From Uloborus plumipes (lineage: Eukaryota > Arthropoda > Arachnida > Araneae > Uloboridae): DNA of 64,000 nucleotides. A program made the translations under genes and the position numbers. The stretch spans positions 62,001-126,000 of the forward strand of contig JAXGGA010000022.1 in assembly GCA_038373865.1 (NCBI GenBank), given 5' to 3'. Position 1 is the first letter of the stretch; every line of letters begins with the position of its first letter. Positions 62,653 through 64,000 of this stretch are shown in pieces. Below the pieces are notes generated by a model. It did not search any database. It had not been told where the DNA came from and saw only the letters and a program-made list of their open reading frames with translations.

Positions 62653-64000
62653 AATGAAATGTTCAATTGGACACTCAAACCTGCACGGTTTGTTATTAAA
62701 GCCCAAGCTAAATCTGAATTCAACACTGAAGATTACGAGTATCTGTTTAGTCACGATCTTTAATTACGCGACGAAAACATTCCACTACATTCGGAAATGA
62801 TAATGGACCTGAGGAGCAACGGCTCATGTAACTGGCAAAACGATAGCAAATAAATTGTTACCAAAGGATCTCGCTGAAGTACCCTATATTGGTATAAATA
62901 ACAGTTTCTCATAAGGTCAAGACGTCTGTGTGTAAGTATCACTCTATAACTTGATTGCATGAGGGCTTGTTGGACTTGAGAGAGATCTTTCTGTTATTGA
63001 TTTTCATGAAATAGAATATTCTTGGTCAAATTAGTGTACATTAACTCTCTCATATCCACCGGTTCTGGTACTTCATTAAAATATTTTCAAAATGAACAAG
63101 GTCGCATGCATTTTGTTTCAATCATTCTAAACATTATTTCAATTTTCGAAACAATAAATAAACATACAAAGTTTATTATGCTAATTCAACTTATAAACTG
63201 AAGTGGAAATTTGTCGCCGCTTCAAATTTTGCCAAGCGTATTGCACAGCCAGTTGTAATGTAATTTCAAATTTCAATCATCTGCATATGCGGTTGATTCA
63301 AATTTTTATTTCAATTTCATAATGATCCGAAAATAAATTTTTTAGATTGATATTTTTCTGACGAATGCATTTCTCTTTAATAATACTGCAGTCTAAAGCT
63401 AATGGTCATAAACTGAGCTTCACTTACAAAAACATTAAGATTCCAGTTTCAAAATTTCATCTACGATAATACTAGTTTGTGCACCTGGACACTACAAATT
63501 TAGGGGCATCAGTATAGGGTAAATTTTGTTCATCCTTCCCTTTTTTGGAAATGACTACTTTGAAAATTAAGAGATTTTCTTGTGAGAAAGGCATCAAATT
63601 TTACCAAGAGTCGGAGCTTCACTTTGGCTTGATCGGGGGCTGACCACAATGTCTTTCATATGAGTACTGGGCTAGAGTACAAACATACGCATACGCAGCA
63701 ATCACAATATGCTGCGTCGCCCAGTCTCTGATCATCCAGAATTTCGCTCCTTCTTTTTTCTTCTTCGTTACATTTTTCATGCAGTTCATTAATTAATAAC
63801 ATTTAATGACCCATATGTTGACGCTTGTAAACAACTTATTAAAACCTTTATTTAATATTAATTTTTGCTGCCGCATTAAATAATAAAACTTAATTCCCAC
63901 TGCAGTTGTTTTATTACTCATGGTTTTGAGGAAAACAAAGTACCCTGCCTAGCTCCGTATGCCCCAATGCGTGCAACTGTGAGCAGGTGGTTATTAAGAA
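62653..64000. other. Terminal stretch, nothing recognised
   Basis: AT-rich sequence to the window end. Both strands were read for splice-flanked coding stretches and paired inverted ends; none were convincing. The minus-strand frame at 62760-62960 has no recognisable protein. Confidence 0.5.

Overview
The window is AT-rich eukaryotic nuclear DNA with intron-split genes, GT-AG splice sites and dense transposable elements. The two protein genes are animal genes. The mix of hAT, Helitron, mariner-like and TA-flanked elements fits an arthropod, possibly a chelicerate such as a spider. That placement is inference; no single feature proves the taxon.

Two complete host genes are present, head to head. 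(1) PTEN, minus strand, coding from 28639 to 368: ten coding exons, 1308 nt in frame, 435 residues. Residue numbering matches human PTEN from residue 1 through the catalytic loop. (2) TTC5 (Strap), plus strand, coding from 35254 to 50264: ten coding exons, 1275 nt in frame, 424 residues. A polyadenylation signal follows at 50323. The two start codons are about 6.6 kb apart, and the space between holds repeats and a candidate promoter near 34.8-35.2 kb.

Repeats fill most introns. In PTEN: a TA-flanked transposon (1875-3975), 423-bp tandem repeats (4419-5430), a hAT element with a duplicated edge (6814-8026), a hAT (12234-13080) overlapping a three-copy array of about 1.16 kb (12666-15913), a TIR element full of a GTCCGCAAC word (16943-18634), a 4.3-kb hAT holding a Helitron and a second hAT (19869-24180), and a hAT holding another TIR element (24818-26287). 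In TTC5: a TA-flanked element (35531-36869) with a truncated sister at 28747-29688, a small hAT (38782-39466), a MITE (41373-41530), a 150-bp-arm hairpin (42895-43202) and a long foldback of a mariner-like transposon (44112-46573).

Downstream of TTC5 (50.9-64 kb) no host gene is seen. This part holds a TA-flanked element with many GTAAGTGCGT words (50934-52639), a five-level nest of elements (52896-58158), hAT-end debris (58526-60183), a Helitron with a 105-bp-arm palindrome (60293-61907), an AT microsatellite and a short hAT MITE (62449-62644).

Many element boundaries rest on matched terminal inverted repeats plus target-site duplications read directly from the sequence. Family names are by recognition only; no database search was run.
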